A program made the translations under genes and the position numbers. Of a stretch of DNA of 64,000 nt, positions 9,881-18,312 are shown in pieces. Each line of letters starts with the position of its first letter. The first letter of the stretch is position 1. This stretch comes from an uncultured Flavobacteriales bacterium (GTDB taxonomy: Bacteria > Bacteroidota > Bacteroidia > Flavobacteriales_D > Sanyastnellaceae). The notes below the pieces were generated by a model. It saw only the letters and a list, made by a program, of their open reading frames with translations, made no database searches and had not been told where the DNA came from. The stretch covers positions 1 to 64,000 of the forward strand of contig CALKGQ010000028.1 in NCBI GenBank assembly GCA_938085425.1, written 5' to 3'.

Positions 9881-10854
9881 ACGTGCGGGTGGCCCTAGTT
9901 CTCATATGGAGCTTCTCGTATTGGAACTGTGTTTGGTCACAATCGCCTGTGGGACCACTCCCCTCCAACGATGAATCGAAATTGAGGGCCTCACTCGTAG
10001 GCAATGCGGACTCTGTCTACCACAAGCATGAAACCCTCGTCAATGTGCAATTCAGCCAAGTGCAATTGAGCCAATGGGCAGCAGGAGGCCAAAGCTCGGC
10101 AAGCCTCATTGCCAAGTTGGACCAATTTTGGGAATACGATGGCACAGCGCTTGGTTGGGACACTGAGGTTCACGCTGCCTTTGGACTGCTGCACCGACCT
10201 GATGAGGGTGTCTTGTTGAAGACCGATGACCGCATCGAATTGGCCACCAAGGTGGGCTATCGCCTGAAAGACAAAGGGTCTTTGACTGCTTTGGGAAGCT
10301 TCAGAACGCAAATGGCACCGGGATTTGCCGCTGTCAATGGCGTCCCGGACCCCAGCCAGGTCACCTCGAGGTTCATGGCCCCCGGCTACCTTGTGGTCGC
10401 CCTTGGCTTGGACCTCAAGCCCAAGGACAACGTCACCGTGTTTTTGGCTCCCTTCACGTCAAAGTCGACCTACGTGCTGGATGAAGAACTCTCAGCTGCA
10501 GGTCTTTTTGGGGTCACGCCCGGAGAATCTGCACGTCATGAGATGGGAGGTTACATCCGCCTTGGCTTCAAAGAAACTGTGTCTGAAAACGTGACGTATG
10601 CGGTCCGACTGGATTTGTTCAGCAACTACCTCGAAGAGCCCGAAGCCGTGGACATTTTTTCCGACCATGTCCTGACCCTTAAGGTCAACGATTGGTTGTC
10701 GACCACATTGGGTTTGACCTTGATTTACGACAAGGACGTCGAACTCATGCTTCGCGAGCCCGACCCCGATGTCCCCGGAGATTTGGGGGAAATAGGCGAT
10801 GGCGTTCAACTCAAACAAATTCTTGCGGTAGGTTTGTCTTTGAAATTTTCTTGA
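9877..10854 (+). CDS. DUF3078-type outer-membrane beta-strand protein
   Basis: 325 residues. The start is the ATG at 9877, which overlaps the stop of the giant gene by 4 nt; an upstream in-frame ATG at 9805 would lie deep inside that gene and adds a basic, non-signal sequence. The N-terminus MNVRVALVLIWSFSYWNCVWSQ is a signal peptide. FSQVQLSQWAAGGQSS near residue 60 is the W..GG.(N/S)S signature of DUF3078 proteins, followed by alternating strands (DRIELATKVGYRLKD, YAVRLDLFSNYLE, LSLKF at the C-terminus) as expected for an outer-membrane barrel. Function unknown; position suggests a partner of the giant surface protein or an envelope role. fabD starts 3 nt downstream. Confidence 0.8.
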   Translation: MNVRVALVLIWSFSYWNCVWSQSPVGPLPSNDESKLRASLVGNADSVYHKHETLVNVQFSQVQLSQWAAGGQSSASLIAKLDQFWEYDGTALGWDTEVHAAFGLLHRPDEGVLLKTDDRIELATKVGYRLKDKGSLTALGSFRTQMAPGFAAVNGVPDPSQVTSRFMAPGYLVVALGLDLKPKDNVTVFLAPFTSKSTYVLDEELSAAGLFGVTPGESARHEMGGYIRLGFKETVSENVTYAVRLDLFSNYLEEPEAVDIFSDHVLTLKVNDWLSTTLGLTLIYDKDVELMLREPDPDVPGDLGEIGDGVQLKQILAVGLSLKFS

Positions 10855-10856
10855 AC

Positions 10857-11750
10857 ATGAAAGCTTACGTATTTCCGGGGCAAGGTGCCCAATTCCCTGG
10901 CATGGGCCAGGATCTTTTCGAAAGTTCAACGGTGGCCCAAGCCCGTTTCAAGCAGGCGGAAGACATCCTCGGCTTTGACATCGCCTCTGTGATGTTTGAA
11001 GGCACCCCTGAACAGCTCAAAGAAACCAAGGTGACCCAACCGGCCATCTTTCTTCACTCTGTCATCCTTGCCGAGTGCTTGGGAGCTGCCTTTGCACCCA
11101 GCATGGTGGCCGGGCACAGCCTTGGAGAGTTCAGTGCATTGGTGGCTGCAGGGTCCTTGAGTTTCGAAGATGGCCTGCGGCTGGTGAGCGCAAGAGCGAA
11201 TGCAATGCAAGAGGCGTGTGAACGCCAAGCCTCGACCATGGCAGCGGTCTTGGGCTTGGACAATGACGTGGTGGAGAATATCTGCAAAGCCACAGAAGGA
11301 ACGGTGGTTGCGGCCAACTACAACTGCCCCGGACAACTCGTCGTCTCAGGAGAAGTGCCTGCGGTGGAGGCGGCATGCGAGGCCTTTACAGAAGCTGGCG
11401 CACGCCGCGCCATCCTGCTTCCCGTTGGCGGAGCCTTTCACAGCCCCCTCATGGAGCCTGCAAGAGAAAAACTCGCGAACGCAATTGCGGATGCCGACAT
11501 CCAACCCCCACGCTGCCCCATCTACCAGAATGTGAGCGCGGAGCCCACGTCTGATCCCGAACTCATCCGGACCCAACTGGTCGCGCAACTGACCGCCCCT
11601 GTGAGGTGGACACAAACCATGGAGGCGATGATGGCCGATGGCGCATCTGAAATGACCGAAGTTGGTCCAGGCAAGGTCCTGCAAGGCCTGTTCAAAAAAG
11701 TCGACCGCGCATTTCCGACCTCGGGAGCCCAACTGGAAACGGTAAGCTGA
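10857..11750 (+). CDS. fabD: Malonyl-CoA:ACP transacylase
   Basis: 297 residues, usual length for FabD. It transfers malonyl groups from CoA to acyl carrier protein in type II fatty acid synthesis, in the cytoplasm. Visible motifs are FPGQGAQ at residues 6-12, the nucleophile elbow GHSLG at 86-90 (Ser88), Arg113 in SARANAMQ, and the catalytic His195 in GGAFHSP. The start was set at the ATG at 10857 because it begins MKAYVFPGQG; the frame is open further upstream, but only inside the DUF3078 gene. No other fab gene is adjacent. The three-gene run 2015-11750 ends in a strong hairpin at 11773. Confidence 0.97.
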   Translation: MKAYVFPGQGAQFPGMGQDLFESSTVAQARFKQAEDILGFDIASVMFEGTPEQLKETKVTQPAIFLHSVILAECLGAAFAPSMVAGHSLGEFSALVAAGSLSFEDGLRLVSARANAMQEACERQASTMAAVLGLDNDVVENICKATEGTVVAANYNCPGQLVVSGEVPAVEAACEAFTEAGARRAILLPVGGAFHSPLMEPAREKLANAIADADIQPPRCPIYQNVSAEPTSDPELIRTQLVAQLTAPVRWTQTMEAMMADGASEMTEVGPGKVLQGLFKKVDRAFPTSGAQLETVS

Positions 11751-11772
11751 GGAGGGGAATCTCGGGTCCCAA

Positions 11773-11808
11773 AAACAAGAAGGCCACCTCTCGGTGGCCT
11801 TCTTGTTT
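11773..11808. terminator. Bidirectional hairpin terminator after fabD
   Basis: Perfect 16-bp stem (11773-11788 with 11793-11808) and a 4-nt TCTC loop. The arms begin with AAACAAGAAGG and end with CCTTCTTGTTT, giving an A/T-rich foot on both strands. It sits between convergent genes (fabD and the gene ending at 11837). Confidence 0.85.
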
Positions 11809-11836
11809 CGTTGTGAATCGAAGTGGAGTGCTGGAC

Positions 11837-12064
11837 TTAAGACGCCTCTTCTCCCAATTGGGTTGCATAGTTGAAGAGATTCGTCGCCTCGTGCTCCGCT
11901 GCCATCAAAGACGTCCTCAAAGCCCGGTTTTCGGATTGCAAGTCGTCATTGCGTTGTTGGGTCCGCACCAATTCAGCCTTCAAGCGAAGAAATTCACCCA
12001 TCACCGACTTGCGGTCGGCCAAGGCTTCTTTGAGTTGTTGTTCGAGCAGCAGTTCCATATCCAT
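11837..12064 (-). CDS. Small coiled-coil protein, function unknown
   Basis: 75 residues, ATG at 12064 (a second ATG six bases downstream is equally possible). The sequence is almost entirely alpha-helical with heptad-like Leu spacing (LLLEQQLKEALADRKSVMGE ... LKAELVRTQQRNDDLQSENRALR), so a dimeric coiled coil is likely. It lies 48 nt downstream of the MFS gene on the same strand and ends near the fabD terminator. I do not recognise a family; size and layout resemble small structural or cell-division accessory proteins, but no motif proves that. Gene status rests on the coherent coiled-coil composition and on the absence of a better frame on either strand. Confidence 0.55.
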   Translation of the reverse strand: MDMELLLEQQLKEALADRKSVMGEFLRLKAELVRTQQRNDDLQSENRALRTSLMAAEHEATNLFNYATQLGEEAS

Positions 12065-12112
12065 AAAGATAGCACCGTGCCTCGGTGTCCACAGCCCCTC
12101 CGGTGGGAGTTC

Positions 12113-13309
12113 TCAACAGCTTGAGGACCGACGATTGTGAATCCGCATCCACCATACCAAAAACAAAGCTCCAACCACCCCACAACCCGCGCAACCTGCG
12201 TAGAGACTGAGGAGCACCGTCGGTGAAGACGCATACCAAGTGCCTGAAACGAAAGCCCCCACACCAATGCCCACCTCCAATGCCATCAGCATCGTGCCCA
12301 ATGCCGTGGCGGCCTTCCCTTCCGGCGCAAGATCAATGGTCCAGGCAAAAATGGCAGGCATGTTGATGCCCACAGACATGCCATACACGACGCCTGCAGC
12401 GAGCAACATGGGGACAGAGGTGGACCATGAAAACAGGGCCATGCCCAGGGTCAGGAGGACTGCTCCTACAAGCAACAACTGAGGCCGTCCATATCGGTCT
12501 GATGCCTTTCCTGCCACCAGACGCATGCCAATGGAAGCCACCACGACCACTGTGTTGAATGACCCCTTGTAAACAAAGCCCAAACCTTCCACCAAGTCTG
12601 GCGTCACTGTCAAAAAGGTCCCGAATGCGATGGCCACTGGCAACAAAAACAAAGAAGCCGGCCAAGCGGCAGGCTCCAACGTTCCTCCTTGAAAGACATT
12701 CAAGTCGGCCCACTCAACAGGCCGCGGATTGGGGAGGGTTTCAGGTAGCCTTTGGGTCATGAGGTAGGACAAGATGCCTAGGACACTGCTGGCCAAAAAC
12801 ATGGCGTCGTATCCAAAATCAACGGCCAACCAACTGCCCAAAGCGGGTCCAAGTGCCATTCCTGCATTCCCAGCAACACCTAGGTATCCGAGCGCCTCTC
12901 CCCTTCTCTGAACTGGCACGAGGTCGGTCAAAAAAGCACTGGTCCCTGTTGGGCGAAACCCCGTCGACATGCCATGCAACAACCTGACCACAAGGAAGCC
13001 TGAAACCGCAAAAGCCACATTGTCGAGTTGGCCTACAGCAACGTAGGCAAACCCAGAGCATGCGGCCACGGCTGTCCCAAAGAGCATCACGGGTTTTCGG
13101 CCTGCCAAATCGGCCAATCGGCCTGAAACAAACCGACTCAAAAAAGCGCCGACCGTGAACAAAGCAACAATCCAACCAATGAGATGGCCCGCACCCAAAC
13201 CCTCCAAATACCCCGGAAGTTCTGGCAAGAGCATGCCAAAGCTGGCCATGAACATCACTGTGCCGGCGCAGAGCAACCAAAACGTCGGGGTAAAGAGCTC
13301 GGATTTCAA
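12113..13309 (-). CDS. Major facilitator superfamily transporter
   Basis: 398 residues, about 12 hydrophobic segments, length typical of an MFS drug or metabolite exporter. The loop 2-3 signature is visible as SGRLADLAGRKPVML near residue 62, and the repeat in the second half as AGKASDRYGRPQLLL near residue 265. RLLHGMSTGFRPTG near residue 108 is a helix 4 motif of drug-resistance-type members. Substrate cannot be told from sequence. The start codon is TTG at 13309; there is no in-frame ATG upstream, and the next Met lies inside helix 1. It is divergent from the hypothetical gene at 13348 with only 38 nt between. Confidence 0.88.
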   Translation of the reverse strand: MKSELFTPTFWLLCAGTVMFMASFGMLLPELPGYLEGLGAGHLIGWIVALFTVGAFLSRFVSGRLADLAGRKPVMLFGTAVAACSGFAYVAVGQLDNVAFAVSGFLVVRLLHGMSTGFRPTGTSAFLTDLVPVQRRGEALGYLGVAGNAGMALGPALGSWLAVDFGYDAMFLASSVLGILSYLMTQRLPETLPNPRPVEWADLNVFQGGTLEPAAWPASLFLLPVAIAFGTFLTVTPDLVEGLGFVYKGSFNTVVVVASIGMRLVAGKASDRYGRPQLLLVGAVLLTLGMALFSWSTSVPMLLAAGVVYGMSVGINMPAIFAWTIDLAPEGKAATALGTMLMALEVGIGVGAFVSGTWYASSPTVLLSLYAGCAGCGVVGALFLVWWMRIHNRRSSSC

Positions 13310-13347
13310 GGTGGCAAAGGTACTCTTCGATTCCGTTCCTTTGCAGG

Positions 13348-13761
13348 GTGGAAAGGCAGTATCCCATCAAAGTACTCGTCGCCTGGGGCGAAGCCATTTC
13401 AGGCAACCGTGAGCTCCGCGATTGGTTGCTGGGAAATGGCTTTCCTGAACTCGGACTTTTTGTCCATGCCATGCACAACCAGCAATCGGCCAGGGAGTGG
13501 TTGCACCAGGAGGGCTTTCCTGAATTGATGGCCCTTTGTTGCGGAGCCGAAGGGGATGCCCGTGCGGTCCAATGGCTGCTCAACCATGGCCACATCACGC
13601 TCGCGAACATGGCCCGCGCTGCAGACAACGACGACGACGCCATGCGCATCCTCATGGAAGAGCCCGACCGGATTTGGGCCACCCTTGCGTTGAAGATGCG
13701 CTCCATCAAGAATGGCATCGAAGAGCGCCACAACGACTGGCACAGCTTCAACAAGGACTGA
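13348..13761 (+). CDS. Conserved hypothetical protein of Bacteroidota
   Basis: 137 residues with a GTG start at 13348 (no ATG is available at the N-terminus). The sequence is soluble and helical, with Trp-rich pairs (VLVAWGEAISGN, LRDWLLGNGFPELG, AREWLHQEGFPELM, VQWLLNHGHITLANM) that look like degenerate ankyrin-type helical repeats of about 33 residues. From memory, similar proteins occur across Flavobacteriia as uncharacterised proteins. No catalytic residues are evident. It converges with the M16 peptidase gene 20 nt downstream, with no visible terminator. Confidence 0.75.
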   Translation: MERQYPIKVLVAWGEAISGNRELRDWLLGNGFPELGLFVHAMHNQQSAREWLHQEGFPELMALCCGAEGDARAVQWLLNHGHITLANMARAADNDDDAMRILMEEPDRIWATLALKMRSIKNGIEERHNDWHSFNKD

Positions 13762-13781
13762 TGTCCTGCGAAGGCTAGACC

Positions 13782-15026
13782 TCAGGGGGTGATGAAGGTC
13801 AAGGAACTCATGCACTCCTCCCCAAGCCACTTGTTGGACACCTCCAACAAATCGCTGGATGTCATGGATTCTATGGCCTTGACCAAGGTGTCAAGTGTCT
13901 CGACGTGGTTGTGCACGGCAAACGCCTTCACAAGCCCCGAAAGCACCGTGCCCCCGTGGTCGTGGCCAAGGGCAATTTGCCCCAACAATTGCTGCTTGGC
14001 TTCGTGCAATTGCCTCACGCCCAATGCCTTGTTGCGCATGACCGCCAACTCCTTTCGGACGAGCCGGTCCACCTTGGTATGGTGCTTGGCATCGGTGCCG
14101 CAATAGACATTGAACACCCCAGCATCTTCATACAGGACATGGTTCGCTTCGATGTGGTACACCATGCCATGACGCTCCCTGATGTTCAAGTTCAAACGAC
14201 AGTTCATCGCAGGTCCCCCCAACAAATTTGCCACCATCGTCATGGCCAATCGATCGCTGTCCTTCGCGCCTGGAGCACGGGTCCCCCACATGAAATGAGA
14301 CTGATGGATGCCCTTCGCTTCTGAAAGGTGAAACGGGGCCATCTCCGGAGGAGAGGGTCTGGCCTGGAGGTCTTCTTTGGGGGTGATGCCGGAGCCCGAC
14401 GCCCCCATCCACCTCTCTGTCCAACCCAAAACTTGCTTCCAAGACACGTCCCCTACAACGCCGAGCACCATGTTATGAGGCTGATAAAAGGTCTGGACGA
14501 ATTTCTTGGCTTGACCGCCGGTCAAATGCTGCACGCTCTCCGAGGTTCCCAAGATGGACCTGGACAAAGGGTGGCCATGAAAAAGATGGGACTCAAATGC
14601 CTCAAAAATCAACTCCCCAGGTTGATCCTTCAGGCCAGAGATTTCATCCAAAATCACCTCCCTCTCTTTGTCCAGCTCCATGGAAGGAAACGTGCTGCAA
14701 AAGGCAATGTCTGCCAAGAGCTCGATGGCCCTTTCCGTGTCCTTGTTGCGCTGAGAGGAGGTGATCCATGTGTCCTCTTTGGAGGTGAAAGCATTGATTT
14801 CTCCCCCCACAGATTCCATTCGGTTCAAAATGTGGAAGGCCTTTCGTTTGTCCGTCCCTTTGAACAAGGCATGCTCAATGAAATGGGCCAAGCCCCATTC
14901 CCCATCGCCTTCATCTCTGGTGCCAGCCTGCACCATCAAAGCACAATGGGTCACGGCGCGCTCCATGGGGGCAAAAATGACACGAAGGCCATTGGGCAAA
15001 ACGTGGGTGTGGAATTCCTTGTTCAT
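13782..15026 (-). CDS. M16-family zinc metallopeptidase (insulinase/processing peptidase type)
   Basis: 414 residues. The inverted zinc motif HxxEH is present as HFIEH at residues 48-52, with the third ligand Glu128 76 residues later in ILDEISG, as in active M16B enzymes. The second domain keeps LLGGPAMNCRLNLNIRERHG near residue 280, with the Arg/Tyr substrate-binding segment (RHGMVYHIEAN). No signal peptide is seen, so a cytoplasmic or membrane-associated peptidase is likely. Many Bacteroidota M16B proteins act in pairs of active and inactive subunits; no partner is adjacent. It is the last gene of the eight-gene run that begins at etfB; the atoE stop lies 9 nt upstream of its ATG. Confidence 0.93.
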   Translation of the reverse strand: MNKEFHTHVLPNGLRVIFAPMERAVTHCALMVQAGTRDEGDGEWGLAHFIEHALFKGTDKRKAFHILNRMESVGGEINAFTSKEDTWITSSQRNKDTERAIELLADIAFCSTFPSMELDKEREVILDEISGLKDQPGELIFEAFESHLFHGHPLSRSILGTSESVQHLTGGQAKKFVQTFYQPHNMVLGVVGDVSWKQVLGWTERWMGASGSGITPKEDLQARPSPPEMAPFHLSEAKGIHQSHFMWGTRAPGAKDSDRLAMTMVANLLGGPAMNCRLNLNIRERHGMVYHIEANHVLYEDAGVFNVYCGTDAKHHTKVDRLVRKELAVMRNKALGVRQLHEAKQQLLGQIALGHDHGGTVLSGLVKAFAVHNHVETLDTLVKAIESMTSSDLLEVSNKWLGEECMSSLTFITP

Positions 15027-15035
15027 GTCATCGAA

Positions 15036-16472
15036 TCACATCCAACAAGCCATGACCACCACCATGGCGCCACCTGCCACCAACATGACCATCAAGGTGT
15101 ACGGCAGAATGTCACGGGCAGACAAGCCCGTCATGCCAAGCAAGGGCAGGGCCCAAAACGGCTGCAACATGTTGGTCAGCTCATCGCCAAAGGCCATCGC
15201 CATGATCCCACGTTCCAATGGCACCCCCAAAGAGTGACAAGCTTCAATCACAAGAGGACCTTGCACAGCCCATTGCCCACCACCACTGGGCACAAAAATG
15301 TTCAGCAACCCAGAAGACAAAAACAAAGCCTCTGGAAGTGCATTGGCCGAGATGTTGGCCACGAGAGCCTGTGCCAAGACCTCTCCCAAGCCCGTCCCGG
15401 TCACAATGCCCATGATGCCGAAGTAGAGTGGGAATTGCACCAAAATGCCAGCTGCATCTGAAATCGCGTGGTCCAAGGCCTTCAAAAAGCCTCGTATTTG
15501 GCCATGGCCCAGCAACGCCAATCCCAACAAGATCATGTTGATCCAATCGGGTGTCACAAAGGACAGGGTCCTCAAAGGCCCTGAATTGGACGCCCAAACC
15601 AACGCGCCAAGCAAGCCCATCCCACCCAGGAGGTATGCGAGCCATCTGCGCGTGTCCAACTTGTCGGACCATCCTTCCGACGCTGGATTCCCAAGTGCAT
15701 CATCTCCGACAACATCGTCTCGATTGGCTTGCAGGATTGGCAGCGCATTGCCCGATTCGGGTTGGATGGTGTGGCCAAGCCATGAAAACAAAAGCACCAC
15801 AGACACAGCGACAGCGGCCGTCACGGCAAGGCTCCAAGGCGCAAAAACGGTTTGGCTCAAAGGGATGGTGTCCGGCAACCATGCAACAGGTTGGTCCAAC
15901 GCAAGCAAGGCTTGAAGGTGGCCGCTCTCGGCAACTTTCAGGGGAGCAGAACCACTCAATCCACCGTGCCAAACCAACAAGCCCGTGTATCCAGCTGCGC
16001 CGAGAACGCCCAATGACACCCGGGACATGCCACTCTCTGAACCTTCATTTCGGCGCCTGTCCATCACGCCTCGGACCAAAATGGCCCCTGCAATGAGGCC
16101 CAAACCCCAATTCGCCCATCCCAAGGCCATGCTCAAAGCCGCCACTTTCGCGGGGGCCCATCGAGGAGACTTCACCACCCAGTCCAAGGCTCTGGAAAGC
16201 AGTCGAAGCACAGGGGGAGCAAGGGCCAACACATGGCCCATGACCAGCATGAACATGGCTTGAAACCCAAAACGCAGCAAGGCAGGGTTCCACAATCCCT
16301 GGGTCCAAGCCTCCAAAACAACTGAAGCAGAGACAGACCTCCACGCCATCAGCGCAGCCAACAGAGACAACAGAATGGCAATGGCAAATGGGCTCGGGAG
16401 CCAACGCTGGAAGGCCCGTGCGTAAGCATTCAGCCCCCTCTCAAGGAGACCTTCCGAACCCGACGACATCAT
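15036..16472 (-). CDS. Short-chain fatty acid transporter, AtoE family
   Basis: 478 residues, about 12 transmembrane segments. The opening (RAFQRWLPSPFAIAILLSLL), FGFQAMFMLVMGHVLA and the C-terminal block SSGLLNIFVPSGGGQWAVQG are family hallmarks of AtoE (TIGR00366). AtoE of E. coli takes up acetoacetate and butyrate, so import of short-chain fatty or keto acids across the inner membrane is probable. It sits in one run with etfBA, which pass electrons from acyl-CoA dehydrogenases, and this fits a fatty acid or keto acid oxidation theme. There is a double ATG at the start (16472). Confidence 0.9.
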   Translation of the reverse strand: MMSSGSEGLLERGLNAYARAFQRWLPSPFAIAILLSLLAALMAWRSVSASVVLEAWTQGLWNPALLRFGFQAMFMLVMGHVLALAPPVLRLLSRALDWVVKSPRWAPAKVAALSMALGWANWGLGLIAGAILVRGVMDRRRNEGSESGMSRVSLGVLGAAGYTGLLVWHGGLSGSAPLKVAESGHLQALLALDQPVAWLPDTIPLSQTVFAPWSLAVTAAVAVSVVLLFSWLGHTIQPESGNALPILQANRDDVVGDDALGNPASEGWSDKLDTRRWLAYLLGGMGLLGALVWASNSGPLRTLSFVTPDWINMILLGLALLGHGQIRGFLKALDHAISDAAGILVQFPLYFGIMGIVTGTGLGEVLAQALVANISANALPEALFLSSGLLNIFVPSGGGQWAVQGPLVIEACHSLGVPLERGIMAMAFGDELTNMLQPFWALPLLGMTGLSARDILPYTLMVMLVAGGAMVVVMACWM

Positions 16473-16485
16473 CGGTCAGCGCGTG

Positions 16486-16866
16486 TCAAAAAGGCAGGTC
16501 GTCGTCAGAAGCAGGAGCAGGTGCCATGGGAGGCACGGGAGGCATGGGCGCAGCGCTCACAGCTGGAGCTTGTGCCCCTTCCACACCTGCGGCCACAGGC
16601 TGGTCCGAACCTTCGATCCGCCAAGCATTCAGGTCGACATAAAAGTTGCCGTTGTACTCGCGTCCACGCAAATCAAACTTGACGTTGATCACGTCTCCCT
16701 CCGCATAACGTCCAAGTTGCTCCGACTTCTCTTTGAGGGCCGAGAACTTGATGTCTTGGGGGTATTGTTCCATGGTGGTGATCACAAAATCGCGCTTGTA
16801 AAATCCACTTGGGAAATCTTGCTGATCGAACAGCTTCTTGAGGGTTCCTTTTACTTCAAATGCCAT
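16486..16866 (-). CDS. DUF3127 protein with an SSB-like acidic C-terminal tip
   Basis: 126 residues. Start chosen at the ATG at 16866 (MAFEVKGTLKKLFDQQ), which gives the family's usual N-terminus; longer in-frame options lie inside the next gene. Residues 1-88 are a DUF3127 domain with strands VKGTLKKLF, FVITTMEQYPQDI, VINVKFDLRGREYNGNFYVDLNAWRI, an OB-fold-like pattern resembling single-stranded-DNA-binding proteins. Residues 95-119 are a flexible Ala/Pro/Met-rich linker. The chain ends DDDLPF, almost identical to the DDDIPF tip of bacterial SSB, which recruits DNA-metabolism partners. The domain function is not established; nucleic acid binding is inference. It lies between atoE and the flavin reductase gene. 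Confidence 0.9.
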   Translation of the reverse strand: MAFEVKGTLKKLFDQQDFPSGFYKRDFVITTMEQYPQDIKFSALKEKSEQLGRYAEGDVINVKFDLRGREYNGNFYVDLNAWRIEGSDQPVAAGVEGAQAPAVSAAPMPPVPPMAPAPASDDDLPF

Positions 16867-16882
16867 GCACCGAAGGTACGCT

Positions 16883-17827
16883 TCAACCGGCGTTGAAACA
16901 GAGCAGGGTTTTCCACGCTTCATCCACCATTCCGCGGTCCAGCAATTCGGATGCCATCCGATGAAGGACTTCCTCCAACGTTCTGCCATCGCTTTCGTGC
17001 TCCATGAACACCTCTGCAAGCTCCAGCAATTTGTGCTCATTGACGTCCGTTTCGTCGGGCATGGATTCGCAACCTCCCAGCATCGCAAGGTGGTTGCCGG
17101 TGAGCCATCGGCTCGTGCGGATGTCTTCGGGCAGGGCATCCACCCCCATGCCAATGGTGGCCAGAGGTTTGGGCACCGCAAAGAGGGCATCGCCAGAGGC
17201 ACGAACGTAGTGGTCGCCACCGCATCTTCCGACCAGGTCGAGCTTGGTGGCGTCAGGCACCCCCGCGTCGCTCAGGACATCGTCTCGGAAATGCATCCGC
17301 ACAATCTCCGCGAACACCAACTGACCTGCGCCCCCGTGATCTCCCAACGACTCCACTTTGACCACTTTGCATTCCAATTGCACCGGCGACTCGGCCACCC
17401 TTGGGGGCTGAACGGCCTCGGAATCGACCGGTGTCAAGCCCGCCTTCACAAACTCATTCACGCCCGTTCCGTAATCCGTGCTCGCCAGGGAGCACGCCTG
17501 AACCATTTGGTGGTCCACCATGTTGACCACCACCTCTGGCACTTCCTGAACATTGTCCCATGTATGCTTGGTGGTGCCATCCCTTCCTCGGCGTGCTGGT
17601 GAAAAAATAACCAACGGCGGTTGGGCAGAAAAGACGTTGAAATAACTGAAGGGTGCGAGGTTGACCTCCCCCTTTCCATTCACCGTGCTGACAAACGCAA
17701 TGGGACGCGGCGCAATGCCTCCGAGCAAGCAGCCATGGAGTTTGCGGGGCTCCAGATCGGAAGGCTGGTAGGTGGTGTAAGAACGCTTCACCTCAGGAAT
17801 GGCTTGGGCCGTGGGACTCCACCGCAT
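16883..17827 (-). CDS. Flavin reductase-like FMN-binding protein
   Basis: 314 residues. Residues 14-200 match the flavin reductase (DIM6/NTAB, Pfam Flavin_Reduct) fold: HGCLLGGIAPRPIAFVSTVN, NLAPFSYFNVFSAQPPLVIFSPARR, and WDNVQEVPEVVVNMV for FMN binding. About 110 further residues form a conserved-looking extension (HYVRASGDALFAVPKP ... SRWLTGNHLAMLGG) that I recall in Bacteroidota members. It probably reduces FMN with NAD(P)H or binds FMN as an oxidoreductase; substrate unknown. The ATG at 17827 makes it overlap purE by 35 nt; a GTG at 17791, right after the purE stop, would remove the overlap and leave the domain intact. Confidence 0.87.
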   Translation of the reverse strand: MRWSPTAQAIPEVKRSYTTYQPSDLEPRKLHGCLLGGIAPRPIAFVSTVNGKGEVNLAPFSYFNVFSAQPPLVIFSPARRGRDGTTKHTWDNVQEVPEVVVNMVDHQMVQACSLASTDYGTGVNEFVKAGLTPVDSEAVQPPRVAESPVQLECKVVKVESLGDHGGAGQLVFAEIVRMHFRDDVLSDAGVPDATKLDLVGRCGGDHYVRASGDALFAVPKPLATIGMGVDALPEDIRTSRWLTGNHLAMLGGCESMPDETDVNEHKLLELAEVFMEHESDGRTLEEVLHRMASELLDRGMVDEAWKTLLCFNAG

Positions 17828-18299
17828 CCAAAGAGTCCATCACTTTGGCCTTCAAATTTTCTTTGAACGCATCGATGCGCTGCCTCAAAGCATCGTCGGA
17901 TGCACCTAGAATTTGAGCGGCCAAAATGCCCGCATTGGTGCCGCCATCGAGTGCAACCGTGGCCACAGGCACACCCGACGGCATTTGAAGGATGCTCAAG
18001 ATTGAATCCCATCCGTCGATGCTGTTCCGGCTCTTGATGGGGACACCAATGACCGGCAAAGATGTCAACGACGCCGTCATCCCAGGCAAATGGGCGGCCC
18101 CTCCTGCTCCAGCAATGACCACACCAAGGCCACGTTCCGCCGCGCTCTTGGCATAGCTGACCATGCGGTCAGGCGTGCGGTGTGCAGAGACCACAGTCAT
18201 TTCACATGGAACACCAAGTTCTTGGAGGACTTTCTGCGCTCCTTCCATCACAGGCAAGTCACTCTTGCTTCCCATGATGATGCCTACGGACTTCTTCAT
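17793..18299 (-). CDS. purE: N5-carboxyaminoimidazole ribonucleotide mutase
   Basis: 168 residues, the usual class I PurE length. It converts N5-CAIR to CAIR in purine synthesis. Motifs: GIIMGSKSDLPVM near the N-terminus, SAHRTPDRM at residues 39-47 (active-site His and Arg), GAGGAAHLPGM and LPVIGVPIKS. PurK, its usual partner, is not adjacent. It is embedded in the etfB-to-M16 run, with the nuclease gene stop 13 nt upstream and a 35-nt overlap with the flavin reductase frame downstream. Confidence 0.97.
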   Translation of the reverse strand: MKKSVGIIMGSKSDLPVMEGAQKVLQELGVPCEMTVVSAHRTPDRMVSYAKSAAERGLGVVIAGAGGAAHLPGMTASLTSLPVIGVPIKSRNSIDGWDSILSILQMPSGVPVATVALDGGTNAGILAAQILGASDDALRQRIDAFKENLKAKVMDSLDAVESHGPSHS

Positions 18300-18312
18300 G
18301 GTGCGAAGATAC

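Noticed and set aside
10692-10856. N-terminal extension of fabD
   Set aside because: The frame is open to 10692, but this stretch lies inside the DUF3078 gene and does not resemble FabD, which begins at MKAYVFPGQG.
13315-13322. TACCTTTG before the MFS start codon (minus strand)
   Set aside because: The -7 octamer is exact, but I found no TTG 17-23 nt upstream, and it would make the mRNA leaderless on a TTG start. Not listed as a promoter.
14328-15461. 377-codon open frame on the plus strand
   Set aside because: Antisense to the M16 peptidase and AtoE genes, with no family resemblance.
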